Shown: piece by piece, positions 9,067 to 17,589 of the stretch
Layout of the letters: every line of letters begins with the position of its first letter
How positions within the stretch are numbered: position 1 is the stretch's first letter
NCBI GenBank assembly: GCA_934716995.1
Contig: CAKUYO010000013.1
Location: forward strand, 1 to 59,718
DNA from: an uncultured Bacteroidales bacterium
GTDB taxonomy: Bacteria > Bacteroidota > Bacteroidia > Bacteroidales > Paludibacteraceae
Reading direction: 5' to 3'
Length of the DNA stretch: 59,718 nucleotides
Program-made: the position numbers and the translations under genes
The notes under the pieces: model-generated
What the model was told of the DNA's origin: nothing
Database searches by the model: none
Seen by the model: only the letters and a program-made list of their open reading frames with translations

Positions 9067-12000
9067 ATGACAAAGAAATTACAGTTATTACTGCTACTTG
9101 CCGCCTTTTGGTGCGGTATGAGTGCTTATGCCGCGCCGGGCGGTACGCTGACGGTTGTCAACCACCCCAACACGTACCCGACACCGCAGAACGTGACCGC
9201 CGCATTGACGGATGACGGAAAGCGTATCACGCTCCAGTGGGACGGCGTACATTGGCCTGTGGACGGCTATGCCGACACGATTGACGGGAAAGAGGTGCCT
9301 ACCAATTTCTATTATGAGGTCTATTGCCGCACCAGACAGAGCGGCACAACCGAGTGGAGCGATTGGTGGAATAGCGACAATCCAAGTCGATATGATTGGA
9401 AGGAGGGGTACTTCCTTGAGCGTGTGACAATGACGCGTGATGCAGAAGCCGGTATGAACTACCAGTTCCGCGTCCGTTGCGTTCAGTATGTCAATCCGAA
9501 AGACCCACATCTCCTTCCTGAGTCGGAACGGATACAGAATGTTTACAGTAGCGAATGGTCCGATACCGTGACAGCCTACCGCACCCTCGACAAACTGGAA
9601 ATCACTGAGGCGAGTACATCCCATCCTCTGAATGGGTACACCTCCATCAGTGTCAAGTACACCTACACCTCCTCGCGCGAGGCAGAGGGCGAGGAGCCTC
9701 TGTATTTCACCTTCAAGGCGATTGAAATCCCTTACCCTGCCCCCGGCACTACCCCCGAAGCCCCTGCAGAAGGCGGAAAGCCCTACGCACGACGGGACGG
9801 CACACCGCTTGATGTAAAGTCGCTCACACTGACACCGCCCAATACGACCAAGTCGAAAAAGATTGCTGCGGACAATTTCGCCCTGACCTCTTCTGCCGAT
9901 GCGGGAACTATCACGTGGGACGCCTATCAGGATTTGAAGAATTACAGCCACGATGACGTAACCATCTGGATACAAGGCTGGGCAAAATCCGAGACCGAGG
10001 GCGGCGAACCGCGTCTCGTAGTGGACGAAGCCATCGGGAAAGTAGCCATTGACACGCGTCCTTGTACTGCGAAATCCGGTACAGACGCCGGCGGCAACCC
10101 CGCAGTCATACTCACGTGGCCGAAAGAACCGACCGCAGCAACATACAAGATTGTTCGCGGAATCAATAATGTCAATAATACATATGCAACCATTGCCGAC
10201 AATGTCGCCGATACGATATTTGTGGATACGGATGTTCAGCCCGTTGTCCGCTATTCCTACCAGGTGATAGCAAAAGATTCTACCGGCAAAGAGTTTGTCG
10301 CAAGCAGCCCGTTCTATGGCTACACCCGGTTGGATTCGCTCTCTATTGCAGGTATTCAGCCGCAGTCGCCGTGGAACGGCAAGTTGGACATCTTCGCCAA
10401 GTACAAGACAGCGCGTGATGCCTGGACGTGGGACGGCACACCCTATTTCAAGTTGACCGCCAAAGCGGGAGACAAGGCGTTGGACGTAAAGACACTCTCT
10501 ATGACAGTCATCACACCATATACTACGGTAACATCCCCGATAACTCCTGACAACATCAAGTTGGAAGAAGAGGACGAAAGCAAGGAGTATCGTCTTGTGT
10601 GGGACGCAGGTGCCGACTTGGGCGGGCAGTTCTTCGACGCTCTCACCCTGACCATTGAGTGCGCGGGTGTTGAGCCTGATGCCAAGGACGTTCCCGGACA
10701 GGAATGGGCAGGCGGTACTGCATCCTATACGATTGCCAATTTCGACACGCGCAGCCCCCGCGTGGTGAATCTTGCGGCAGGAACACCGGTATATGCCGAC
10801 CTCGTTTGGTTTGATGGTGCGACAAAAGCCGATGTCTTCTGCAACGGCACAAAGGTCTTTGAACTGCCGGATGAGGCGGGCAACACGCGCGGTCGCATTA
10901 CTTTGAGCAAGAACGAACTGAACATCTGGGGCGAGAACGAACTGAGGCTTGTGCCCGACAAGGGCGAACCGTGGACGGGTGTCATCAAATATCCCGACTT
11001 CGACTTCTCGGTATCGCAGGGCATGAAGAGCGGCATCACAATCATGTGGAGCCTCATCGACCAGAACGCCGTTGCAGGCTACCAAATACAGCGGCGCATA
11101 ATGGGTTCAACGGATGCCTTCGAGGCAGTCCAAACCGTGGGACCTGACGTGATGACATACACCGACAAGACGGCGGAAGAGGCTACTCTCTATGAATATA
11201 CGGTTGTGCCGCTGAACTCCGACGGCGAACCCATCGGTCCTGTTCCGTCGCCCCAGAGCGGCTACCGCACGCTTGAGAAGATAGAGTTTGTACAGGCACG
11301 CCAGTTCTATCCGTGGAGCACGCGAGTTGCCATCGACATCTACTACAAGAGCGCACGCCAATCGTCCACCGACGGCGAAATAACTTACGCACTCAAAGCC
11401 AAAATGGCGGACGGTACGGAGATACCTATTAAGAGAGAGAATCTAACCCTTGAGACGGTGGACGGGATGCACCTCCTTCCTAACGACCTCCCGTTTGGCT
11501 CAAAAGGATTGCCTTCGGGTGCGACGACACGTCTTTGGTGGAATGCTCCGGCAGACCTTACGGTGCCACTCCCGTCGAGTGTCATCTCGGGCATCACGCT
11601 GCAAGTAGTACCGACCCTCGCTGAGGGCGCACCCGCAGGAGCGAAGCCCGCACCCGCAACGGTTACCTCAGCAGACATCACGGTGGACTTGCGCACCAAA
11701 CGCACCGTATCGTATGGTGAGCAGATACCTGTCGTATGGGAGTGGTGGCGCACGGACGGGCGTGTAGAGGCGCATGACAAGAACGTCTTCTATGTCAAAC
11801 CGGAAGGCAGCGAGACCAACGAGACTATGGTATGGCACACCCCCGAACATGCGGGCGAAGGAACGATTGAGGTACCCGAAAACGAAGACCTGTGGCCGAG
11901 TTTCCGTCTCGTCAAGCGCGAGACGAACACCTACGACACGGACGAGGCGAAGCAGATAACACTCACCAGCGAAGTCCTCTTCCAAATGCCGGTGGCTGTG

Positions 12001-14325
12001 CCGCAGAACGTGCAGGCAACCCGCGGCAACACCGATGCCCTGACCCTCACATGGGACGCGGTGCCTTATGCAGTTAGGTATCAGATTGAAGTTACTACCG
12101 TCAATGAACAAGGTGCAATGATGAAAAATACGAAGTATGTCTTCGACGGCACCCAATACATCGACCAAAATGCCCCTGCGTTGGGTATTGTAGGCTATAA
12201 GGTGCAGGCGTGCTTCCCGAATAATGTAACGAGCGACCTCTCAGAGCAGGTTGTCGGCTGGCGTGCCATCGACAGGGTGGAACTGAAAGGTGTCTCCACA
12301 CGCCGCCCGTGGAACGGCACGGTGGATATAGACCTTACCTACAAGACGGTGCGCAACCAATTTACGAAATTGAACGGCACCAACCTGCCCGACAGGAAAG
12401 TCTCCGTTACGGCGAAGACCGCAGATGGTGCGGAGTTTGCCATGATGGAACTCATGAAAGAGACATTGGATGCGTCTGCGGGGATGATTTGGCGCGAGCA
12501 GGTGGACGGAAGGTATCCGTTTACTCTTGGAAACGCCGACCGTATCACATGGGACGCACCGGCGGATGTACCGCGTATGTATGAGCCTAATTCAGTGATA
12601 ACCATCACGCTGCAGGGCGACGAGTACAGCGAAGAAATCAAACTCGAGCGCACTTTCGACCTGGATACCCGCATAGGGGTTATTGACGTATCATCTTCCG
12701 AGGTGGATATCCCTATTCCATGGTCCACACGTTGGGCAAAAACGGAGGCAACACAACTCGGTTTCGGCGAAAACGAAGCATGGCGGAACTTGACGGCAGT
12801 GCTGACAGACGTCACGGACAGAGAGAACCCCAGGGAGATTATGAGAAGCGAGAATATAATACTCGGCGAGGGTACGGTCAACACATGGACACCGAAGAAG
12901 TGGGGCTATAATACGCTCACGCTGATACTCCGCCCTGTCAGCGGCAGCAACGAACAAACGGAGTACGCTGTGATATTCAATGTAGTACCCGACTTCACGT
13001 TCACCGCTACGCAGGGCTACCGCGACAGCATTATCGTGGAGTGGAACGAACTACGGGATATACACACCTATTCTATCCGTCGCCGTGCGGCACACACCAA
13101 CGATGCCTTTGTCGAGGTGGCTATCTGCACCGACACCACCCGCTGGGCAGACACTTCCGCCGAGACCATAGTGGGCGAGTTCGAGTACACCATTATGCCG
13201 CTGAACGCTGACGGCACGGACGCATGGACGCAGTTCACCCCCGTAGTGGGCTACCGCGCACTGGATATAGCCCGCCCCGTTACCATTGTTCCTGCCGAGA
13301 ACGGCACCGTAACCGCCGACAAAGAGACGGCTAAGTACGGCGACTTTGTCACGCTGACCGTTACGCCTGCTATGGGCTATGAGTTGGAGCAACTCCGCGT
13401 CATGGACGGCGAAACACCGGTAACCGTATGGGGTGAAGAAGGCGAGTACGTATTTGGGATGCCTGCCAATGAGGTGACAGTAACGGCTACCTTCAAGGCT
13501 ATTGACTACCTCGTTAACATCATATCTTCTGAAAACGGTACGGTGACAGCCGACAAAGAGACAGCACACTATGGCGAGACCGTCACCCTAACCATCACAC
13601 CTGACGAGGGATATGAGTTAGAGTCCCTTCGTGTCATTTATGACGATGCAATAGTGCCTGTAACCGAGGGTAATACATTCGTCATGCTCGCATGTAATGC
13701 AGCAATCACCGCCACCTTCAAGATGATTGACTACGCCGTCACCATCGAGCCAGCCAAAGGTGGCACCATAACCGCCGACAAGGCGACAGCCAACATGGGC
13801 GAGACCGTTACGCTGACCGTTACGCCTGACGAAGGGTATGAGTTCGACCAACTGACCGTAATGAATGGCGAAACCCAAGTGGATGTAGTGGCAGCCGAAG
13901 GCAACTACACATTCGTTATGCCCGCAGGCAATGTGGAAATCACCGCTACCTACAAGGCGATAGACTACGACATTACCCTTGTGCCTTCGGTAAGCGGTAC
14001 CGTAACCGCCGACAAAGAGACCGCACACGTGGACGAGACCATAACCCTGACCATCACCCCCGACAAGGGCTACGAGTTGGACGAAATCCATGTGATGTTC
14101 GGCGAAATGCAACTGACCACGGTTTCGGAGGGCGAAGGCATTCATACTTTCACTATGCCCGCAGGCAATGTGGTCATATCCGTTCTGTTCAAGGAAGCCA
14201 CCGGCACGGATGTCATTGCTCCCGACGCTGTGAAGGCTACTGCCCGCAAGGTCATCCGCAATGGTATTGTCTATATCCTCCGTGACGGCAAGACCTACAC
14301 CGCAACAGGCGTAGAAGTGCAGTAA
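9067..14325 (+). CDS. Giant secreted Fn3-like / InlB-repeat surface protein
   Basis: 1752 residues. Signal peptide MTKKLQLLLLLAAFWC with cleavage near SAYA-AP; ATG 9067 is chosen over the open frame upstream because it begins the signal and follows the promoter. The body has fibronectin-like units (VTLTWDAVP-type strands) alternating with at least four units beginning LDxLxI...PWNGxVDI, near residues 170, 430, 740 and 1070. Residues about 1410-1705 are four tandem divergent InlB-type repeats with TVTADKETA, ITPDEGYELD and FTMPAGNV. The last 25 residues are the tail KVIRNGIVYILRDGKTYT, shared with the FISUMP paralogs downstream. No enzyme motif is seen; adhesin or scaffold is inference. Its C-terminal half is closely similar to that of the protein at 33100-36663. 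Confidence 0.85.
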   Translation: MTKKLQLLLLLAAFWCGMSAYAAPGGTLTVVNHPNTYPTPQNVTAALTDDGKRITLQWDGVHWPVDGYADTIDGKEVPTNFYYEVYCRTRQSGTTEWSDWWNSDNPSRYDWKEGYFLERVTMTRDAEAGMNYQFRVRCVQYVNPKDPHLLPESERIQNVYSSEWSDTVTAYRTLDKLEITEASTSHPLNGYTSISVKYTYTSSREAEGEEPLYFTFKAIEIPYPAPGTTPEAPAEGGKPYARRDGTPLDVKSLTLTPPNTTKSKKIAADNFALTSSADAGTITWDAYQDLKNYSHDDVTIWIQGWAKSETEGGEPRLVVDEAIGKVAIDTRPCTAKSGTDAGGNPAVILTWPKEPTAATYKIVRGINNVNNTYATIADNVADTIFVDTDVQPVVRYSYQVIAKDSTGKEFVASSPFYGYTRLDSLSIAGIQPQSPWNGKLDIFAKYKTARDAWTWDGTPYFKLTAKAGDKALDVKTLSMTVITPYTTVTSPITPDNIKLEEEDESKEYRLVWDAGADLGGQFFDALTLTIECAGVEPDAKDVPGQEWAGGTASYTIANFDTRSPRVVNLAAGTPVYADLVWFDGATKADVFCNGTKVFELPDEAGNTRGRITLSKNELNIWGENELRLVPDKGEPWTGVIKYPDFDFSVSQGMKSGITIMWSLIDQNAVAGYQIQRRIMGSTDAFEAVQTVGPDVMTYTDKTAEEATLYEYTVVPLNSDGEPIGPVPSPQSGYRTLEKIEFVQARQFYPWSTRVAIDIYYKSARQSSTDGEITYALKAKMADGTEIPIKRENLTLETVDGMHLLPNDLPFGSKGLPSGATTRLWWNAPADLTVPLPSSVISGITLQVVPTLAEGAPAGAKPAPATVTSADITVDLRTKRTVSYGEQIPVVWEWWRTDGRVEAHDKNVFYVKPEGSETNETMVWHTPEHAGEGTIEVPENEDLWPSFRLVKRETNTYDTDEAKQITLTSEVLFQMPVAVPQNVQATRGNTDALTLTWDAVPYAVRYQIEVTTVNEQGAMMKNTKYVFDGTQYIDQNAPALGIVGYKVQACFPNNVTSDLSEQVVGWRAIDRVELKGVSTRRPWNGTVDIDLTYKTVRNQFTKLNGTNLPDRKVSVTAKTADGAEFAMMELMKETLDASAGMIWREQVDGRYPFTLGNADRITWDAPADVPRMYEPNSVITITLQGDEYSEEIKLERTFDLDTRIGVIDVSSSEVDIPIPWSTRWAKTEATQLGFGENEAWRNLTAVLTDVTDRENPREIMRSENIILGEGTVNTWTPKKWGYNTLTLILRPVSGSNEQTEYAVIFNVVPDFTFTATQGYRDSIIVEWNELRDIHTYSIRRRAAHTNDAFVEVAICTDTTRWADTSAETIVGEFEYTIMPLNADGTDAWTQFTPVVGYRALDIARPVTIVPAENGTVTADKETAKYGDFVTLTVTPAMGYELEQLRVMDGETPVTVWGEEGEYVFGMPANEVTVTATFKAIDYLVNIISSENGTVTADKETAHYGETVTLTITPDEGYELESLRVIYDDAIVPVTEGNTFVMLACNAAITATFKMIDYAVTIEPAKGGTITADKATANMGETVTLTVTPDEGYEFDQLTVMNGETQVDVVAAEGNYTFVMPAGNVEITATYKAIDYDITLVPSVSGTVTADKETAHVDETITLTITPDKGYELDEIHVMFGEMQLTTVSEGEGIHTFTMPAGNVVISVLFKEATGTDVIAPDAVKATARKVIRNGIVYILRDGKTYTATGVEVQ

Positions 14326-14332
14326 CAGACTT

Positions 14333-14417
14333 CCCCCAACCCCTCCGAAGGGAGTGGCTCAATAGGACGGAAACAAAGCCCCGTTCTATCGAACCCGCTC
14401 TTGGAGAGTGTTGGGGG
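14333..14417 (+). terminator. Long G-rich hairpin, REP-like, after the giant gene
   Basis: CCCCCAAC at 14333-14340 pairs with GTTGGGGG at 14410-14417. Inside, CTCAATAGGACGG pairs with CCGTTCTATCGA at 10 of 12 positions. The outer sequence is the same C/G-run type as the palindromes at 16067 and 17617. It lies 8 bp past the stop codon and probably ends transcription. Confidence 0.65.
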
Positions 14418-14450
14418 ACTCTCGTTTCTTAATCGTTCTTAACGGCAACC

Positions 14451-14483
14451 TCGCAGCAAGGGATACGCAAGGGATGCGCAACC
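14451..14483 (+). repeat. 11-bp tandem repeat (GATACGCAAGG family)
   Basis: TCGCAGCAAGG, GATACGCAAGG and GATGCGCAACC follow at an 11-bp period. The same unit forms an array at 21326-21358. The rest of this 329-bp spacer holds the hairpin above and the promoter below. Confidence 0.85.
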
Positions 14484-14591
14484 TATAACGAAAGGTCGCA
14501 CCATAGATAACGAACCGATAGTATAAAATAACTTAATGGATTTACAGATGCGGGCGTTTACCCACCAAGTATTGGAAAAATGCCGGCATAC

Positions 14592-14622
14592 TTGTGCAAG
14601 TGATTTATTATTAGTAACTTTG
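14592..14622 (+). promoter_or_regulatory. Promoter of the DUF1016 gene
   Basis: TTGTG at 14592 and TAACTTTG at 14615-14622, about 18-20 bp apart. The ATG at 14655 follows 32 bp later. Confidence 0.7.
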
Positions 14623-14654
14623 TAGGTGATTAGACGATATATATACATTGCAAT

Positions 14655-15173
14655 ATGAGTACAACACCTCTTCAAACTCCGGCACTGCACCTTGTGCAGG
14701 ACCTGCGGCAAATCATACAGGACGCACGCGGACGCGTTGCCGCACAAGTGAACTCCGAACTGACACTGATGTATTGGCACATCGGCGAGCGCATTAACCG
14801 CGATATGCTTGATAATCAACGTGCTGAGTATGGCAAACAAATTGTGTCGGCAGTGTCGACACAATTACAAGAGGAGTTCGGACACCAAGGATTCGAGCCC
14901 CGAAACATTCGCCGTATGATGCAATTCGCACAGCAATTCCCCGACATCAAGATTGTCGCGCCGGTGGCGCGACAATTGACATGGTCTCATATCGTTGAGA
15001 TTCTGCCCCTTAAAGACGACCTGCAACGGGAGTTCTACCTCACCATGGCGTCCGCCGAGCGGTGGAGCGTGCGTACCCTCCGCGACCGAATTGACAGTAT
15101 GCTCTATGAGCGCACCGCCATCAGCATACAGAAATCCCTTGCCGAAGCCAAGCAACGCCTCGGCGAAGAATAA
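14655..15173 (+). CDS. DUF1016 N-terminal domain protein (YhcG-like), lacking the nuclease domain
   Basis: 172 residues that match the N-terminal half of YhcG/DUF1016 proteins: LTLMYWHIGERI near residue 36, YGKQIVSAVSTQLQEEFG, FEPRNIRRMMQFAQQFP, LTWSHIVEILPL, EFYLTMASAERWSVRTLRDRI truncated here to its core, and SMLYERTAIS. Family proteins are usually 330-370 residues, with a C-terminal PD-(D/E)XK nuclease domain; here the frame stops after AKQRLGEE and no nuclease follows. The next gene begins 26 bp later, so the loss is clean. It may be a stand-alone regulatory half or a decayed defence gene. It is cotranscribed with a FISUMP gene. Confidence 0.8.
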   Translation: MSTTPLQTPALHLVQDLRQIIQDARGRVAAQVNSELTLMYWHIGERINRDMLDNQRAEYGKQIVSAVSTQLQEEFGHQGFEPRNIRRMMQFAQQFPDIKIVAPVARQLTWSHIVEILPLKDDLQREFYLTMASAERWSVRTLRDRIDSMLYERTAISIQKSLAEAKQRLGEE

Positions 15174-15199
15174 TAACAAACTAACTAAATATCAAACGT

Positions 15200-16027
15200 A
15201 TGAACAAATCTTTACTCACTCTGGCAATCGCTGCCATTGTTCTCGCGGGCGCAACCTCGCAGGCAAACGCACAAGCCCCCGCAGGCGTACAAGCCGTTGA
15301 CCTCGGTCTGCCGAGCGGCACCAAATGGGCATCGTGTAACATCGGTGCCACTGCACCTGAAGAATACGGCAACCACTATGCATGGGGCGAGACTGCCCCA
15401 AAAGAAGACTACTCATGGGCTACTTACAAGTATGCCGATGGCGACAGTACCAAACTCACCAAGTACTGCAACAATGCCATGTGGGAGTATGGCGAGTATT
15501 ACACCGACACTGAAATGACCTTGGAGCCGGAGGATGATGCCGCTACCGCCAACTGGGGCGAAGAGTGGCGTATGCCCACTGAGGAGGAATGGATGGAGTT
15601 GCGCGATAACTGCACATTTGTGTGGACAAGAAATGGAGTCAGAGGCAGTTGGGTAACGAGCAAGACGAATGGCAACTCGATATTTCTCCCCGCTACGGGG
15701 CTTTACCAAGGTGAGAAGTACTCGACAGCCGGGCAGTGGGGACACTATTGGTCAGCATCTATCCTAAGATACGACAATGCAAGACAAGCAAGGCGTTTCA
15801 ATGTCGCTCAGGATGGTGTACACTGGAGTAGCAACGACAGATGTCATGGGCGTTCCGTTCGCGCTGTGTATGGAAGGACGAATGTCAGTACAGACATAGA
15901 CAATCCATCAGCCGAAGAGGCCGTCCCTGCCCGCAAAGTCCTCCGCAACGGACAAATGCTCATCCTCCGCAATGGCATTTACTATGACCTGCACGGCAGA
16001 ATACTGTCCCTAACCTCTAACCCCTAA
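15200..16027 (+). CDS. Secreted FISUMP-domain protein (type 1), paralog 1
   Basis: 275 residues. Signal peptide MNKSLLTLAIAAIVLAG with cleavage near ANA-Q. A Fibrobacter succinogenes major paralogous domain (FISUMP, C-type-lectin-like fold) follows: AVDLGLPSGTKWASCNIGA near residue 32, YAWGETAPK, WRMPTEEEWMELRDNC, IFLPATGLY, HYWSASI and RSVRAVYG near 225. The end is the shared tail KVLRNGQMLILRNGIYYDLH, followed by residues translated from a 7-bp repeat. The segment between the LPATG and SVRAV motifs is the part that differs most from the paralogs. Function unknown; carbohydrate or ligand binding at the cell surface is inference. Confidence 0.85.
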   Translation: MNKSLLTLAIAAIVLAGATSQANAQAPAGVQAVDLGLPSGTKWASCNIGATAPEEYGNHYAWGETAPKEDYSWATYKYADGDSTKLTKYCNNAMWEYGEYYTDTEMTLEPEDDAATANWGEEWRMPTEEEWMELRDNCTFVWTRNGVRGSWVTSKTNGNSIFLPATGLYQGEKYSTAGQWGHYWSASILRYDNARQARRFNVAQDGVHWSSNDRCHGRSVRAVYGRTNVSTDIDNPSAEEAVPARKVLRNGQMLILRNGIYYDLHGRILSLTSNP

Positions 16028-16036
16028 TCTCTAACC
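16009..16036 (+). repeat. 7-bp tandem repeat (YCTAAYM), 4 units
   Basis: CCTAACC, TCTAACC, CCTAATC and TCTAACC span the stop codon of paralog 1 and the spacer before the next gene. Similar arrays are at 17560, 31235 and 47277. Confidence 0.9.
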
Positions 16037-16039
16037 AAC

Positions 16040-16966
16040 ATGAACACAACACGAAACAAATCTGCATTCCCCCTCTTCGAAGAGGGGGTTAGGGGGAGTC
16101 TCCGTAGGGGGAGTCTTTGGGCGGTAGCATTGCTATCTGCTCTTTCCCTGCACGCCCAAATAGTGGAAGTCTATAAAGCGGGCAACATTGTATATAGTTG
16201 CGGTGATGCCGATAGCATTGTCTTCCGTGCCTTACCAAAGGATGCTTTCTCTGTCTCTGCCACCAAGCAAGTGCGTTTCTCCAAGGGCAACCTGCAGTAC
16301 ACGCAATCCACACAGACATGGTCATTTGCTGGCAATCAGTATGATATAATTGGCGAAGCCAACATCAGTAATGGTGTTCTTGCAGACAAGATAGACCTGT
16401 TCGGTTGGAGTGGTAGTACCGCCACAGCCCAATGGGGTGTTGGTACATCTGAGAATTACAGCGATTATAGTGGTGATTTTTTGGATTGGGGTAAGAATAT
16501 TGGTGATGGTAATACGTGGTACACCTTGACGTCTGCCGAGTGGGGTTATCTTATTGATGAACGAACCAATGCAGACCAACTAAAAGGTGTGGCACGTATC
16601 CAGTTAGACGGAAACCAATATGCGAATGGTCTTATCCTTCTTCCCGACACATGGACTTGCCCTGAGGGTGTTATTTTCAAGAGCGGTTTTGCAAGTGAAT
16701 ACAGCATACAAGCGTATGCCGATTACCAGACATTCACGCTTGCCGATTGGCAGAAGTTAGAATCAGCGGGTGCTGTCTTCTTTCCTGCTTCGGGTGTCCG
16801 TATCGGGACAATTGTGTACAGCGTGATGCGCTACAGTTACTGCTGGTCTGCTACGCCTGACGGCTCGGTTTACGCGAACGTATTCCTTTTCCGCTCCGAC
16901 GGAGCGTACTTAAGTCACAACGATCGTAGCACCATGCAAGCAGTCCGTCTTGTCCGCGACCTGTAA
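16040..16966 (+). CDS. Secreted FISUMP-like protein (type 2) with C-terminal variable region
   Basis: 308 residues. The signal peptide is interrupted by residues encoded by a G-rich palindrome, with the hydrophobic core ALLSALSLHAQ near residue 33. A short domain with VYKAGNIVYSCGDADSIVF leads to the type 2 lectin-like domain: RFSKGNLQYTQSTQTWSF, DLFGWSGS, WYTLTSAEWGYL, GLILLPDTWTCPEGV and FTLADWQKLESAGAVFFPAS. It ends directly after the variable segment at QAVRLVRDL without the shared tail, a placement typical of targets of diversity-generating retroelements. It follows paralog 1 by 12 bp. Confidence 0.82.
   Translation: MNTTRNKSAFPLFEEGVRGSLRRGSLWAVALLSALSLHAQIVEVYKAGNIVYSCGDADSIVFRALPKDAFSVSATKQVRFSKGNLQYTQSTQTWSFAGNQYDIIGEANISNGVLADKIDLFGWSGSTATAQWGVGTSENYSDYSGDFLDWGKNIGDGNTWYTLTSAEWGYLIDERTNADQLKGVARIQLDGNQYANGLILLPDTWTCPEGVIFKSGFASEYSIQAYADYQTFTLADWQKLESAGAVFFPASGVRIGTIVYSVMRYSYCWSATPDGSVYANVFLFRSDGAYLSHNDRSTMQAVRLVRDL
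16067..16100 (+). repeat. G-rich palindromic repeat inside a signal-peptide coding sequence
   Basis: A 20-bp perfect palindrome at 16069-16088, CCCCCTCTTC and its complement, is followed by TTAGGGGGAGTC. The sequence is read through as FPLFEEGVRGSL. Its relative is at 17617-17647 in the paralogous gene. Confidence 0.85.
16796..16936 (+). other. Hypervariable lectin segment VR1
   Basis: 47 codons between the conserved FPASG and AVRLV motifs. The frame has no gaps against VR5 and VR11, but most codons differ, mainly at positions 1 and 2. Confidence 0.6.
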
Positions 16967-16975
16967 AAGTAAAAG

Positions 16976-17016
16976 CAGGCATATAGCAAAATGCAGCAAC
17001 ATTGCATATATGCCTG
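16976..17016 (+). terminator. Hairpin after paralog 2
   Basis: CAGGCATATA at 16976-16985 pairs with TATATGCCTG at 17007-17016, with an inner ATGC/GCAT pair. The following AAAA is not a T-run on the + strand, so termination is uncertain. Confidence 0.5.
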
Positions 17017-17042
17017 AAAAGTCCTCTGACCTCACGCCGGCA

Positions 17043-17097
17043 ACTACGGTACATACACGGTAGATATACGGTAGATACACGGTAGATACACGGTTCA
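17043..17097 (+). repeat. 11-bp tandem repeat (TACACGGTAGA family), about 5 copies
   Basis: Units at 17043, 17054, 17065, 17076 and 17087 are variants of TACACGGTAGA with an exact 11-bp step. The array lies upstream of the gene at 17171. Confidence 0.95.
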
Positions 17098-17170
17098 TTA
17101 TGCTGTTCATACCGTAGGCATATAGGGGGGCATACCGACAAACTGTCAAACTCATCAACCAATAAACAAT

Positions 17171-17578
17171 ATGAAAAAAGCAATCACATTCCTGTTCAGC
17201 CTGCTGGCTGTGTTTTCTTTCCAAGTGCCAACAGTGGCAGCCGAAGAGACGGATGCCATATACGCTTGGGTGGACGGCGCAAGCACCTGCTATCGCCTGA
17301 CCGATATGCCCAAAGTAACGTACCAAGGCACCGAAGCCGTACTCTCCATCAACGGTGTGGAGCAACTGCGCCTCGACCTCGGCGAGAAACGACTCGTCAT
17401 CACCTACGGCGTGTACCAAAGCGGTCCTTCAACCGACATTGAGCCAACCGAACAAGGCGCACAAACAGACACCCCCGTCCGCCAAGAGGGCAAGTACATC
17501 CGCGGCGGGCAACTCATCATCGTCCGCGATGGTGTATGCTACGACATCCACGGCAGAACCCTAACATCTAACCCCTAA
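17171..17578 (+). CDS. Small secreted protein with the shared C-terminal tail
   Basis: 135 residues. Signal peptide MKKAITFLFSLLAVFSFQVP with cleavage near VAA-E. The body has AIYAWVDGASTCYRLTDMP and LSINGVEQLRLDLGEKR, a pattern seen in short Bacteroidales secreted proteins of unknown function. The end is the shared tail (YIRGGQLIIVRDGVCYDIH) plus repeat-encoded TSNP. It contains no FISUMP domain. The next gene begins 11 bp later, so the pair mirrors the arrangement of the two preceding genes. Confidence 0.75.
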   Translation: MKKAITFLFSLLAVFSFQVPTVAAEETDAIYAWVDGASTCYRLTDMPKVTYQGTEAVLSINGVEQLRLDLGEKRLVITYGVYQSGPSTDIEPTEQGAQTDTPVRQEGKYIRGGQLIIVRDGVCYDIHGRTLTSNP

Positions 17579-17587
17579 TCTCTAACA
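17560..17587 (+). repeat. 7-bp tandem repeat (YCTAAYM), 4 units
   Basis: CCTAACA, TCTAACC, CCTAATC and TCTAACA span the stop codon and intercistronic spacer, as at 16009-16036. Confidence 0.9.
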
Positions 17588-17589
17588 AT

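Noticed and set aside
9094..11085. A 663-codon open frame opposite the giant secreted gene
   Set aside because: Antisense shadow: no start signal, no recognisable domain, composition typical of reverse-read coding DNA.
16009..16036. Telomere-like CTAACCC repeats marking a replicon end
   Set aside because: Only four units per site, at several internal loci next to genes; no terminal context.
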